Assembly: GCF_006874585.1 (NCBI RefSeq)
Contig: NZ_CP029762.1
Span: 713,922-777,921 of the forward strand
DNA from: Sphingomonas sp. IC081
GTDB taxonomy: Bacteria > Pseudomonadota > Alphaproteobacteria > Sphingomonadales > Sphingomonadaceae
Direction of reading: 5' to 3'
Length of the DNA: 64,000 nt
Shown here: one piece after another, positions 1-8,525 of the stretch
How positions within the stretch are numbered: position 1 is the first letter of the stretch
How the letters are laid out: every line of letters starts with the position of its first letter
Made by a program: the position numbers and the translations under genes
The notes under the pieces: model-generated
Seen by the model: only the letters and a program-made list of their open reading frames with translations
The model's database searches: none
Told to the model about the DNA's origin: nothing

Positions 1-911
1 GCCGCGTCCGGCTGCATCTGCACCGCACGCGGCTTTTCCATCTCAAGCCGGTTGCGCCCTTTCGCCTTGGCGAAGAACAGCGCGAGTTCCGCGCGCTCGA
101 TCGTGCTGTCGAGACTGTCGCCGATCCGCGCGACACTGCCGCTGGCGGTGATCGCCATGCGACTTTCGCCTACGGTCTGCCGCAAGTCCGCCAGCGTCGC
201 CACCACACGGCTGCAGATCGCCTGCGCCTGTTCCGGGCTGGTGCGCGGCAGCAGCACGGCAAAACGCTCCGAACCGATCCGCGAGATAAGGTCGTCGCTG
301 CGCAGCATCTCGCGCAGCAGGTCGGCAAACACGCGCAGCACGTCGTCGCCGGTATGCTGGCCGTACTTCATGTTGATGGTGCGGAAAAAATCGATCGAGA
401 ACATCGCCAGGCAGCCATCCATCTGCGTGTCGATCATGTGTTCGAGCATGGAGATGAAGGCCGCCCGGTTGGTCAGCCGGGTCAGCGGATCCGTGTAGGT
501 CGCGGCGAACAGCTGGTCCTTCAGCACACGCTTCTCGTCGATGCTGCGCATTACCGCCAGGGCGCCATAGACCACGCCTGCATCATCGAGCAGCGCCCGC
601 GCCTGCAATTCGTACCAGGTATCGCGCTCGTCAAGGCTGATCGCGGGAAATTCGACCCAGTTGCCGGTCTGCGCGCCGGCGAGTGCCGCGTCGAGCGCCT
701 CGGCCACTGCGGCGCGCGCAGAATCCGAGACGACATCCAGCAAGTGCGGACCGGTGACGGCCGGATCGATACGCACCCCGAGCCGGGCAATACCGGACGA
801 GGCCTGCACGATGCAGCCCTGCAGATCGGTCTTGAGAATGATATCCGAGGTCGTCTCGGCCAGCAGGCCGAAAAGTGTCCACGACTCCCGGAATGTGAAT
901 TCCATTCCCAT
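1..911 (-). CDS. PAS-like/GGDEF domain protein, 3' end cut by window
   Basis: About 303 residues are visible and the gene runs off the left edge. Residues 8-125 look like a PAS-type sensor. From about 130 a GGDEF domain follows, with the classic opening DPLTRLTNRAAF at 141-152 and a substrate/metal strand around FSIDFF at 171-176. The signature loop reads GSERF (213-217) instead of GG[DE]EF, so diguanylate cyclase activity is doubtful. It could be a degenerate GTP-binding or regulatory domain. Whether an EAL domain follows cannot be seen. Start chosen at the ATG at 911; a second in-frame ATG lies at 905. No transmembrane segment is seen. The next gene upstream encodes a PilZ protein, which fits a c-di-GMP context. 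Confidence 0.8.
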   Translation of the reverse strand, partial: MGMEFTFRESWTLFGLLAETTSDIILKTDLQGCIVQASSGIARLGVRIDPAVTGPHLLDVVSDSARAAVAEALDAALAGAQTGNWVEFPAISLDERDTWYELQARALLDDAGVVYGALAVMRSIDEKRVLKDQLFAATYTDPLTRLTNRAAFISMLEHMIDTQMDGCLAMFSIDFFRTINMKYGQHTGDDVLRVFADLLREMLRSDDLISRIGSERFAVLLPRTSPEQAQAICSRVVATLADLRQTVGESRMAITASGSVARIGDSLDSTIERAELALFFAKAKGRNRLEMEKPRAVQMQPDA

Positions 912-1159
912 ACTCAAAAGTGCCCCAGTGCCATTGGGCCGCGAAACGACCCCAAGGAACAAGCAGCCATCAGAGTGAGCCGACCAGCAGATACACACCC
1001 ATAAAAATGAGTTGATACACCCACCATTCGAACGCCCCCCGCAACGACCCGAACAACGCCTTAACTGAAAGGCGGATTAGTTCTGTTATTCAACCTTTAT
1101 AGAAATAAATTCTTGTTATTCCGATATTTACCATCAACATTTCAAGCCGGCCAGAGAAT

Positions 1160-1189
1160 TTGCGGGCACCGCCGGACGGATGCCCGCAA
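1160..1189 (-). terminator. Hairpin after the PilZ-XRE gene
   Basis: A perfect 9-bp inverted repeat (TTGCGGGCA at 1160-1168, TGCCCGCAA at 1181-1189) lies 10 bases past the stop codon of the minus-strand PilZ-XRE gene. The sequence after it is only mildly T-rich, so this is a probable rather than textbook rho-independent terminator. Confidence 0.5.
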
Positions 1190-1198
1190 TGCCCCCGG

Positions 1199-1906
1199 TC
1201 ACAGTTCAATCATGATGCGGATCTTGTCCGGCGTGGTTTCCACCGCTGCCGCGATCTGCTCGCGGCAACGCGCGATGAGCTCGGGCAGTCCCGCCACGGT
1301 TCGTCCCGGGCGCAGATCCGCGATATTGACGCCCAATTCGCGGGCGATGGCCTCAAGCCGCTCCTCGATCGGACGGGCACGGCCCTGCTCCCAGGCCCAG
1401 ACCGTGGGCTTGCTGACACCCAGACGGGCCGCGAGTTCGCCTTGCGTGAAGCCGCGCTCCTTGCGCAGGCGATGCAACCGCTCGCCCAGGCTTTCGCCGC
1501 CGATGGCCGCAGGCGCATTACCGGATGTCTCGCCCGCGCCGGACTGATCGCCCAGCGCTATGCCCGGCTGGACGGCACTGCGCAGTTGCGCCGCGCTCAG
1601 TGCCGATTTCGGCAGGATCCGGTCGAACGCGCAGCCGTAGAGGTTGCCGCTGGTCCAGATCACCCGAGCCGGCGTCTGCCCCGCTTCGGGCAGTTCGAGC
1701 TCGATCGTGTCTCCCACGGCCAGCGCCGTGGCGCTTTCAAGCAGGAGCCCGCTTTCGGAGAAGTTGTGGATGAGAACGGGCATTTCTGCCCCTGACGAAC
1801 TGGCCCCCTGGGTCTCCAGCATCAGCTTGCGACGAGGCGCACGGGCGCGATCGCCGACGAATGCGGCAGCCTCGGGGTTAACTTCGAAATGTGCCTCGAT
1901 GGGCAT
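1199..1906 (-). CDS. PilZ domain-XRE helix-turn-helix fusion protein
   Basis: 235 residues. Residues about 18-105 form a PilZ domain, the c-di-GMP receptor fold: an arginine-rich entry (RARAPRRK, 20-27) and the NxSxxG motif as NFSESG at 48-53. A linker (105-138) leads to an XRE/Cro-type HTH at about 139-195 (LRKERGFTQGELAARLGVSK). A conserved-looking tail ends in KIRIMIEL. The likely role is a cytoplasmic DNA-binding regulator whose activity responds to c-di-GMP. That is inference from the domain pairing; no target is known. It stands alone, 287 bp upstream of the GGDEF gene on the same strand. ATG start at 1906 is preceded by a purine-rich stretch (CTCCTGGAG region). Confidence 0.85.
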   Translation of the reverse strand: MPIEAHFEVNPEAAAFVGDRARAPRRKLMLETQGASSSGAEMPVLIHNFSESGLLLESATALAVGDTIELELPEAGQTPARVIWTSGNLYGCAFDRILPKSALSAAQLRSAVQPGIALGDQSGAGETSGNAPAAIGGESLGERLHRLRKERGFTQGELAARLGVSKPTVWAWEQGRARPIEERLEAIARELGVNIADLRPGRTVAGLPELIARCREQIAAAVETTPDKIRIMIEL

Positions 1907-2465
1907 TGCGCATTCTCCAGGAGGCAGAAAATCCCCTCCCTGGGTTAAGATTCGGTTAGCGCGCCGACTAATACCCTCCCTATCCGGAGCGGCCCGATCT
2001 GCTCGGCCCGGCCGAATTGGAGCGCCAACCCGTTCGATCCACCCACGACAGCGACATCTGGAAAAATGTCGTAACCCACAGTGGATGTATACGCAGAACG
2101 GGTCAGGTCGAGAAGTCCGTTAAGACCTCCGATACGACCAATGCGTTCGTATCCACGCCATGTTCATCGATGCGAAGATCAATTCCGCATCAAAAGCGGC
2201 TTCAATTACTACGGATAGCCATCCGCCTTTCCTCGAATCATCGTCACTCACCCCTCGCCATGCCGTCACGAACCGGTCACGACATGGCGCACATAGTTAA
2301 TAATAGCAGATGCCGCGACTTAACGTGCACAAACGCCCCGACAAAACGCACGAAACCCGAAATTCCGGCCAAAACCGGACAAAATCGCGCTCCGCTCATA
2401 CCCCTAAAACCCTCCCTTTCTGCCTGCAAAGCCATTCTGGCTGGTATCCCCGGTCTTGCGGTATC
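1907..2465. other. Intergenic region before the sulfate-assimilation operon
   Basis: About 560 bases between a divergent regulator gene and the SUMT start. It must carry both promoters. I see one clear dyad, GATACGA-N9-TCGTATC at 2131-2153, which could be an operator, and no convincing small gene or RNA. Open frames across it have atypical composition and no recognisable motif. Confidence 0.4.
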
Positions 2466-3251
2466 ATGTGCGCCATCATGCAAGCGAATCCCGCCTCTCC
2501 CGGACGAGTCTTCCTGGTCGGCGCCGGCCCCGGCGATCCCGATCTGCTTACCCTGCGCGCCGCGCGGCTGGTGATGAACGCCGCGCTGATCGTGCACGAC
2601 GGGCTGGTCGATCCGGCGATCCTGTCGATGGCGCGCCCCTCCGCGCGCCTGATCTCGGTGGCCAAGGCCCGCTCGCGTCACACCATGAAGCAGGAGGAGA
2701 TCAACGCCCTCCTCGTGCGCGAGGCGCTGGCCGGCCATGACGTCGTGCGCCTGAAGGGCGGCGATCCCTTCGTGTTCGGCCGCGGGGGCGAGGAAGCCGA
2801 AGCCTGCCGCGCCGCCGGGGTTCCGGTGGAAGTGGTGCCCGGCATCTCGTCCGCGCTGGGCGCCGCCGCCGCCGCGCAGATCCCGCTGACGCACCGCGAC
2901 CACGCCTCGATCGTCAGCTTCGTTGCGGGCCAGTGCAAGGGCCTGACCGATCAGGACTGGTCCGGCCTTGCCGGCAAGGGCCGGACGCTGGTGATCTTCA
3001 TGGGCCTTGCGACCGCCGCCCAGATCACCGAAAAGCTGATTGCGGACGGCCTGACCCCCGAGGTTCCCGTCGCGGTGATCGAAAAGGCCACGCGCGGCGA
3101 CATGCGCGTACTGCGCGCGTCGCTTGCCGGCCTTGCAGAGCTTGTTGAGCGGGAACGGGTGGCCAGCCCCGCGCTCATCGTCATCGGTGCTGTCACCGCG
3201 CAGCCCGACACCATCGTAAGCGCAACAGCGCTGGAGGCAGTACAACAGTGA
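2466..3251 (+). CDS. cobA: Uroporphyrinogen-III C-methyltransferase (SUMT)
   Basis: About 261 residues. It methylates uroporphyrinogen III twice with SAM to give precorrin-2, the precursor of siroheme needed by the sulfite reductase encoded two genes downstream. The family signatures are present: VGAGPGDPDLLTLRA near the N-terminus, then VRLKGGDPFVFGRGGEE and VPGISS. There is no N-terminal precorrin-2 dehydrogenase/ferrochelatase (CysG-A) domain, so siroheme completion is encoded elsewhere. Start is uncertain: ATG at 2466 or at 2478, since neither has a good ribosome site. The stop overlaps the GTG start of the next gene by 4 bases, so the operon is translationally coupled. cysG would be an alternative name for the fused form. 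Confidence 0.92.
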   Translation: MCAIMQANPASPGRVFLVGAGPGDPDLLTLRAARLVMNAALIVHDGLVDPAILSMARPSARLISVAKARSRHTMKQEEINALLVREALAGHDVVRLKGGDPFVFGRGGEEAEACRAAGVPVEVVPGISSALGAAAAAQIPLTHRDHASIVSFVAGQCKGLTDQDWSGLAGKGRTLVIFMGLATAAQITEKLIADGLTPEVPVAVIEKATRGDMRVLRASLAGLAELVERERVASPALIVIGAVTAQPDTIVSATALEAVQQ

Positions 3252-3544
3252 AGATCCTGACGGGCAACGACCTCAAGACCGGGGCGGTCATCTGGTGGAC
3301 CGGCGTAAGCTGGTCGCTGGATGTCAACGATTCCGCCGATGTCGGCGACCATGGCGCCGCCCTTGCCGCGCGTGAGGAAGGGGCCCGCAATGTCGTCGGC
3401 GCCTATGTCGTCGACGGTGCGAAGACCGAAGAAGGCGTCCGCCCCGCCCATATCAAGGAGCGCATCCGCGCCCTCGGGCCGACCGTCCGCCTCGACCTGA
3501 CGCTGAAGCCCTCCGACCCCGCAGCCGCAGACTGGGTAATCTGA
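3248..3544 (+). CDS. DUF2849 family protein of the sulfite reductase operon
   Basis: 98 residues starting at a GTG that overlaps the SUMT stop (GTGA). No transmembrane segment or known catalytic motif is seen. The N-terminus (KILTGNDLKTGAVIWWT) and the placement between SUMT and the sulfite reductase match the DUF2849 family, which is found in alphaproteobacterial sulfur-assimilation operons. Its function is not established. An accessory role in reductase assembly or electron delivery would fit, but this is guesswork from position. The stop codon overlaps the ATG of the next gene (TGATG). Confidence 0.85.
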   Translation: MKILTGNDLKTGAVIWWTGVSWSLDVNDSADVGDHGAALAAREEGARNVVGAYVVDGAKTEEGVRPAHIKERIRALGPTVRLDLTLKPSDPAAADWVI

Positions 3545-5178
3545 TGTACAAGTACGACGAATACGACCAGCAGATGGTCGATACGCGCGTCGCGGAATTC
3601 CGCGACCAGGTGCGCCGCCGCCTTGCCGGCGACCTGACCGAAGACCAGTTCAAGCCGCTGCGCCTGCAGAACGGCCTCTACCTCCAGCTTCACGCCTACA
3701 TGCTGCGCGTCGCGGTGCCCTATGGCACGCTGAATTCCGCGCAGATGACGCTGCTGGGCGATATCGCGGACAAGTATGACCGCGGCTACGGCCACTTCAC
3801 CACCCGCCAGAACATCCAGTACAACTGGATCAAGCTGGAAGACACGCCCGACATCCTGGCCGAACTCGCCAAGGTGGAGATGCATGCCATCCAGACCAGC
3901 GGCAACTGCATCCGCAACATCTCGTCCGACCAGTATGCGGGCGCGGCTGCGGAAGAAATCGTCGATCCGCGCCCTTATGCCGAACTGCTGCGCCAGTGGT
4001 CCAGCTTCCACCCGGAATTCCTGGTGCTGCCGCGCAAGTTCAAGATCGCCGTCATCGCCTCGGAAACCGACCGCGCGGCGATGCGCCTGCACGACATCGG
4101 CATCAAGATGGTGCGTAACGACGCGGGCGAGATCGGCGCCCGGTTCTACGCCGGCGGCGGCATGGGCCGCACCCCGATGATCGCCCCGCTGATCCGCGAT
4201 TTCGTGCCGCTGGACCAGCTGATCACGTATGCCGAGGCCTGCCTGCGCGTCTACAACCGCTATGGCCGCCGCGACAACAAGTACAAGGCGCGCATCAAGA
4301 TCCTCGTCCACGAACTGGGCCGCGACGAATATGTCCGCCAGGTCGAGGAAGAGTTCGCGCACCTGCTGACCCAGCCGATCGAGCCGCCGCTGGCCGAGCT
4401 GGAGCGCATCAAGGCGCACTTCGTCGATCCCGGCTTCGAAGCCGGCGCTTCGGACGATCTGGACCTGACCGATCCCGACTTCCGCCTCTGGGTGGAACGC
4501 AACACGCATGCCCACAAGCAGGCAGGCTATGTGATCGCCACGGTTTCGCTGAAGCCCGTGGGCGGCATCCCCGGTGACGCCAGCGCCGACCAGATCCGCC
4601 TGATGGCGCAGCTGGCCAAGGACTACAGCTTCGACGAACTGCGCGTGACCCACGCCCAGAACATCGTCTTCCCGCACGTGAAGAAGGCCGACCTCTACAC
4701 CGTGTGGCAGGCGCTGGACGAAGCGGGCCTTGCCACCGCCAATCTCGACACCGTGGGCGACATCATCGCCTGCCCCGGCCTCGACTATTGCGCGCTGGCC
4801 AATGCCCGCTCGATCCCGGTGGCCCAGAAGATCTCCGAGCGTTTCGGCAGTGCCGAGCGTCAGGCCGAGATCGGCGAGCTGAAGCTGAAGATTTCCGGCT
4901 GCATCAATGCCTGCGGCCACCACCACGCGGGCCACATCGGCATCCTCGGCGTCGACAAGAAGGGTCTGGAAAACTACCAGCTCCTGCTCGGCGGCAGCGA
5001 GGGCGCGGATACCTCGCTCGGCCAGATCACCGGCCCCGGTTTCACCGAGGACGGCGTGGTCGATGCCATCGAAAAGGCCACGCAGGTCTATCTCGCCAAC
5101 AAGCAGGGCGAGGAACGCTTCCTCGACACCTATCGCCGTATCGGCATGGCTCCGTTCAAGGAAGCGATCTATGGTTGA
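3544..5178 (+). CDS. cysI: Assimilatory sulfite (nitrite/sulfite) reductase hemoprotein
   Basis: 544 residues, cytoplasmic. It reduces sulfite to sulfide with six electrons using a siroheme coupled to a 4Fe-4S cluster. The cluster ligands are visible as CPGLDYC (about 410-416) and CINAC (about 452-456), the C-x5-C...C-x3-C pattern of the family, and the substrate-side TSGNCIRN motif is near residue 118. The two-fold repeated ferredoxin-like/NiR-SiR halves are complete. Operon partners (SUMT, CysH) favour sulfite over nitrite as substrate. No flavoprotein CysJ gene is next to it, so the electron donor is probably ferredoxin or an unlinked reductase. It overlaps both neighbours by a few bases. 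Confidence 0.93.
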   Translation: MYKYDEYDQQMVDTRVAEFRDQVRRRLAGDLTEDQFKPLRLQNGLYLQLHAYMLRVAVPYGTLNSAQMTLLGDIADKYDRGYGHFTTRQNIQYNWIKLEDTPDILAELAKVEMHAIQTSGNCIRNISSDQYAGAAAEEIVDPRPYAELLRQWSSFHPEFLVLPRKFKIAVIASETDRAAMRLHDIGIKMVRNDAGEIGARFYAGGGMGRTPMIAPLIRDFVPLDQLITYAEACLRVYNRYGRRDNKYKARIKILVHELGRDEYVRQVEEEFAHLLTQPIEPPLAELERIKAHFVDPGFEAGASDDLDLTDPDFRLWVERNTHAHKQAGYVIATVSLKPVGGIPGDASADQIRLMAQLAKDYSFDELRVTHAQNIVFPHVKKADLYTVWQALDEAGLATANLDTVGDIIACPGLDYCALANARSIPVAQKISERFGSAERQAEIGELKLKISGCINACGHHHAGHIGILGVDKKGLENYQLLLGGSEGADTSLGQITGPGFTEDGVVDAIEKATQVYLANKQGEERFLDTYRRIGMAPFKEAIYG

Positions 5179-5602
5179 AGTCCAATTCCGCTTCCGTGAA
5201 GACGAAGCGGTCAACGATCCGGCGGTGACCGTCGATGCCTTCGCCGCGCAGACCAACGCCACCGCCGTGCGCATCGAGCCGGGCGACGATGCGCGCGACC
5301 TGCTGCCGCATCTGGACCGTCTCTCGCTGGTGGAAGTCAGCTTCCCGGCCTGGACCGACGGGCGCGGTTACTCCTCCGCCCGTATCCTGCGCGAAGCGGG
5401 CTACCAGGGCGAGATGCGCGCCGTGGGCGATCTCGTGATCGACATGCTCCATCACCTCAAGCGCTGCGGCTTCGATGCCTTCGCGCCCGACAAGGCGCTC
5501 AACGATCAGGACGCCCGCACCGCGTTCGACCGTTGGGAAAACGTCTACCAGGCCACCGCCGTTGACGGTCGCCCGGCGATCTGGGCCAAGCGCCACGGCT
5601 GA
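5171..5602 (+). CDS. DUF934 family protein of the sulfite reductase operon
   Basis: 143 residues; the ATG at 5171 overlaps the end of cysI by 8 bases. It matches the DUF934 family: the stretch FPAWTDGRGYSSARILRE is the hallmark, followed by LKRCGFDAF. In proteobacteria this protein almost always sits directly after the sulfite reductase gene. Its biochemical role is unproven; proposals of an electron-transfer or assembly partner rest on gene order. No cofactor motif, signal peptide or membrane segment is seen. Confidence 0.88.
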   Translation: MVEVQFRFREDEAVNDPAVTVDAFAAQTNATAVRIEPGDDARDLLPHLDRLSLVEVSFPAWTDGRGYSSARILREAGYQGEMRAVGDLVIDMLHHLKRCGFDAFAPDKALNDQDARTAFDRWENVYQATAVDGRPAIWAKRHG

Positions 5603-5651
5603 TTTTCCGCTCCAGAGCAACCGGAAAACCGCCGTCAAAAGGGACCACCCG

Positions 5652-6452
5652 ATGACTCATACCGAAGTGACCCGTATCCGCGACCGCATCGACACCGGTC
5701 CTCGTTTCGACGAGGCCGATGCCGTGCGGCTCAACCGCCTGTTCCGCGGCACCGACACGAGCGAGATGCTCGAGACGCTGCTCAAGGAAGGCATGGCGGG
5801 CGACGTCACGACGGTATCGAGCTTCGGCGCCGAAAGCGCGGTGCTGCTGCACCTGCTGGCCGCGGTCGACCCTTCCGTGCCGGTGCTGTTTCTGGAGACC
5901 GGAAAGCACTTTCCCGAGACGCTCGCCTACCGGGACCTGCTGGTCGAGCGTCTCGGCCTGACCAACCTCATCAACCTCGTCCCCGACGCTGCGGAACTGG
6001 CGAAGAAGGACGAGAACGGGCTGCGCTGGTCCTACGACCCCGACGGTTGCTGCGAGATCCGCAAGGTCAAGCCGCTGGAAAAGGCGCTGCTGGGTTACGA
6101 CGCCTCGTTCACCGGTCGCAAGGCCTTCCAGAACTCGGCCCGCGCCACGCTGCCCCGCTTCGAGATCGACACCAGCGACACGCAGGGCCGCCTCAAGATC
6201 AACCCCCTGATCGACTGGTCGCCCGAGCGCCTCGCCGCCTATATCGCCGAGCACGACCTGCCGCCGCACCCGCTGGTGGCACAGGGCTATCCCTCGATCG
6301 GCTGCATGCCCTGCACGAGCAAGGTCGCACCCGGCGAAGACCCGCGTTCGGGCCGCTGGCGCGGGTTCGACAAGACCGAGTGCGGCATCCACGTCGCCCT
6401 CCCGTCAGACCGCACCGGCCAGAGCGCTCCCGAATTCGATCTGGATCTCTGA
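5652..6452 (+). CDS. cysH: Phosphoadenylyl/adenylyl-sulfate reductase
   Basis: 266 residues. It reduces APS (or PAPS) to sulfite with thioredoxin, the step before CysI. The ATP-pyrophosphatase-like fold has SFGAESAVLLHL near residues 55-66. Two Cys pairs, DGCCEIRK (about 132) and GCMPC (about 217-220), are the 4Fe-4S ligands of the APS-reducing subgroup, so APS is the likelier substrate. The catalytic Cys is in ECGIH near the C-terminus. It lies 49 bp after the DUF934 gene on the same strand and is the last gene of the operon, 7 bp from a convergent gene. Confidence 0.93.
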   Translation: MTHTEVTRIRDRIDTGPRFDEADAVRLNRLFRGTDTSEMLETLLKEGMAGDVTTVSSFGAESAVLLHLLAAVDPSVPVLFLETGKHFPETLAYRDLLVERLGLTNLINLVPDAAELAKKDENGLRWSYDPDGCCEIRKVKPLEKALLGYDASFTGRKAFQNSARATLPRFEIDTSDTQGRLKINPLIDWSPERLAAYIAEHDLPPHPLVAQGYPSIGCMPCTSKVAPGEDPRSGRWRGFDKTECGIHVALPSDRTGQSAPEFDLDL

Positions 6453-6459
6453 CCCAGCC

Positions 6460-7287
6460 TCAACCGAGGCGATCGGCAACCCACCACTTCAGCAGGTAGG
6501 GACGCTCGATCAGCTTCTCGGCGGCATAGGGCCACCAGCCGGGGCCGAATGGCCAATAGAGCCGTACCGGCACGCCGAGCCGCGCCGCGACCGCGGTGCT
6601 GCGCTTCATCGGCAAGCCGCGCAATTGCTCCAGTTCGCAAGGCGTTCCCGAGGGTTTCAGGATCTCCAGCGCGGCGCGGGCAAGCGCCGGATCGTGCGTG
6701 GCGACACCCACCGGCGCCTTGCGGCCCGCGAGCATGCGCACGAGATTGAGGTAAGCCTGCCCCGGTTCGCCGGCGTCCCCCTCGGGGTCGGGCCACTCGC
6801 CCTTGACCAGGCGGAGACGCACCGGCGTTTCGCGCAGCCGTTCGGCATCGGCAAGGCTGCGCCGCCAGCGCACGGGCAGCGCGGCGCCGCTGGCGCCGTA
6901 GGCCTGGGCCATCCACTCGACCAGATCCAGCGTCGGCCCGGCCTGAACGTGGGTGAGTGCATCAAACACCACCGTCATGCCCGCCGATGCCGCGGGACTG
7001 GCCACGGCGCGCAGCAGGTCCTTGTCGAAATGCAGCGGCGATGCCTTGATGGCAAGGCACGTACCGGGAGCCCCTTCGCCCAGCGCCGCGGACAACGCTT
7101 CACCGGCTGCGATGATGCCCTCTGGCTCTCCGTCCCATGCCGGGAAATAACTGAGCGTGGCAGCCATGCCGCGCGCTTGAAGGGCAAGCGCCGCCCTCGC
7201 CGCCGCAGCCGCGTCCGGCGCGGGCGCCAGCGCCTCGACCGTGCGCGACAATCCGGTGCGCAGCCTTGTGCCCAGTCCTGCGCTCAT
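6460..7287 (-). CDS. Proline dehydrogenase-like protein
   Basis: 275 residues, a PRODH-type TIM-barrel. Family landmarks visible: RLRLVKGEW (flavin/substrate strand), VATHD, ELEQLRGLPM and the C-terminal VRLYWPFGPGWWPYAAEKL, which resembles the closing helix of monofunctional PRODH. It would oxidise proline to pyrroline-5-carboxylate using FAD. However the motifs are looser than in the PutA of this window (GEW where PutA has GAYWDAE), so substrate is uncertain. ATG at 7287 overlaps the stop of the acetyltransferase gene by 4 bases. Because a complete putA is encoded 4 kb away, this copy probably has another job. Confidence 0.7.
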   Translation of the reverse strand: MSAGLGTRLRTGLSRTVEALAPAPDAAAAARAALALQARGMAATLSYFPAWDGEPEGIIAAGEALSAALGEGAPGTCLAIKASPLHFDKDLLRAVASPAASAGMTVVFDALTHVQAGPTLDLVEWMAQAYGASGAALPVRWRRSLADAERLRETPVRLRLVKGEWPDPEGDAGEPGQAYLNLVRMLAGRKAPVGVATHDPALARAALEILKPSGTPCELEQLRGLPMKRSTAVAARLGVPVRLYWPFGPGWWPYAAEKLIERPYLLKWWVADRLG

Positions 7288-8474
7288 GCGGGAACCCTGC
7301 GTCCCGGTCGCCGCTGCCACACCCAGTTGCCCGCCTCCGCCACCAGCGCGGCGAGGCCGTGGAGATTGAACGGATAGGTCTGCAACCGGAGACAGGCGAT
7401 CGCTTCCCGCGTCCACCCCTCGATGATCCAGGGCTCCACTTCACCCAGCAGCTCGATGCCGAGCAGTCCGCGCGCGGTGGCATCGCTCAGCGCGTGAAGC
7501 ATCAGCAGGTTGCCGGGCGAAACCCGAGAGAACGCACGGTCGAAACCGATCTTGAACAGCCAGTAGCGCTGCTGGAACTCCACCGCGAGCTGTGTCGCGA
7601 CAGCCTTGCCGTCGATCCGCATGAAGGCGATGCGGCAGGCCCCTTCATCGCTGGCGCGGCCCAGAAAATCGCGAAAGAACGCCGCCTTCACCGGATCGCA
7701 CGCCAATGCCGTGCCGGCATCGCCCTTCCAGCCGCGACGCTCTATTTCCATGGCCTCGTCGAACAGCGTGCCGAATTGCTCTCGCGAGGGCGCGTGCAGC
7801 TCGAACGTGACCGCCCCTTCGGCGTCCGCCTTGCGCCGGGCACGGCGAAAGTCGGAACGCCGCCCGGCATTGAAGCGGGTTTCGGGGTCGCCGCCACCGG
7901 GCTCGATCGCGATCGTCGGGCAGCCGGTGGCCGGCCGGATCACCAGCACGCCCCTGCCCTTCATCGCCGCCCGCAGCGCGCCGACCAGCAGCGAATCCTC
8001 CGGGATGCGTTCCAACCGCAAGGGGCGCCGCAGCCGCGCAAGTTCGCGGCCCAAGGCCGCGACCGCCGCCCCGTCACGGTAGAGGGCGTCCACCGGCTCG
8101 TAGACCTGGCGTTCCCCGGCGGCATGCCAGCGCGACATCCATCCACGACGGCGGCAGAGCGGCAGCAGCGCGACCGTACGCCCGTGATCGCGCACCCGGG
8201 CAAGCAGGCCAACGCGCCCTGCCAGCATCGTCACACGCAAGGCTTCGTGAAACGCGAGAAGCTGTGAAGGCAACCGCGCGTGCCGTTCCAGCCCCCGCCA
8301 GTCCTCGTCGGCGACGCCGGAAACCTGGCGGGAACGCGCGCCGTTTACCGACTTTGCAAGGCCGGACAGCGCCCCCAGCAATGCTTCGCCCACTCCTTCG
8401 GCCACCGATGCATCGTGACGCATGGCCTCGTTCCCCTCGCGGCTATCTCGCAGCCCTCGAAGAGAATAGCGCAA
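7284..8474 (-). CDS. BioF2-like (FemAB/GNAT-type) acetyltransferase
   Basis: Up to 396 residues; an alternative ATG at 8423 gives 379. The middle and C-terminal half fit the Acetyltransf_6/BioF2-like domain: FNAGRRSDFRRARRKAD is the basic helix typical of this family, then FFRDFLGRA and RIAFMRIDGKAVATQLAVEF. Such proteins (CelD-like) are often linked to polysaccharide or lipid acylation; the acceptor here is unknown. It is translationally coupled (ATGA) to the PRODH-like gene downstream, so the two products may act together. No signal peptide or membrane helix is seen. Confidence 0.72.
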   Translation of the reverse strand: MRYSLRGLRDSREGNEAMRHDASVAEGVGEALLGALSGLAKSVNGARSRQVSGVADEDWRGLERHARLPSQLLAFHEALRVTMLAGRVGLLARVRDHGRTVALLPLCRRRGWMSRWHAAGERQVYEPVDALYRDGAAVAALGRELARLRRPLRLERIPEDSLLVGALRAAMKGRGVLVIRPATGCPTIAIEPGGGDPETRFNAGRRSDFRRARRKADAEGAVTFELHAPSREQFGTLFDEAMEIERRGWKGDAGTALACDPVKAAFFRDFLGRASDEGACRIAFMRIDGKAVATQLAVEFQQRYWLFKIGFDRAFSRVSPGNLLMLHALSDATARGLLGIELLGEVEPWIIEGWTREAIACLRLQTYPFNLHGLAALVAEAGNWVWQRRPGRRVPA

Positions 8475-8525
8475 ATCTGCTTATCCGAAGTTAAAATCTG
8501 CGCAACCTCCCGTCCTTGTCCCGGA

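Noticed and set aside
1199..1906. Phage repressor for the XRE protein
   Set aside because: No phage genes near; the PilZ domain and neighbours fit a c-di-GMP regulator.
3403..5274. Long open frame on the minus strand across cysI
   Set aside because: High-GC antisense shadow of a clear sulfite reductase; no domain or start signal.
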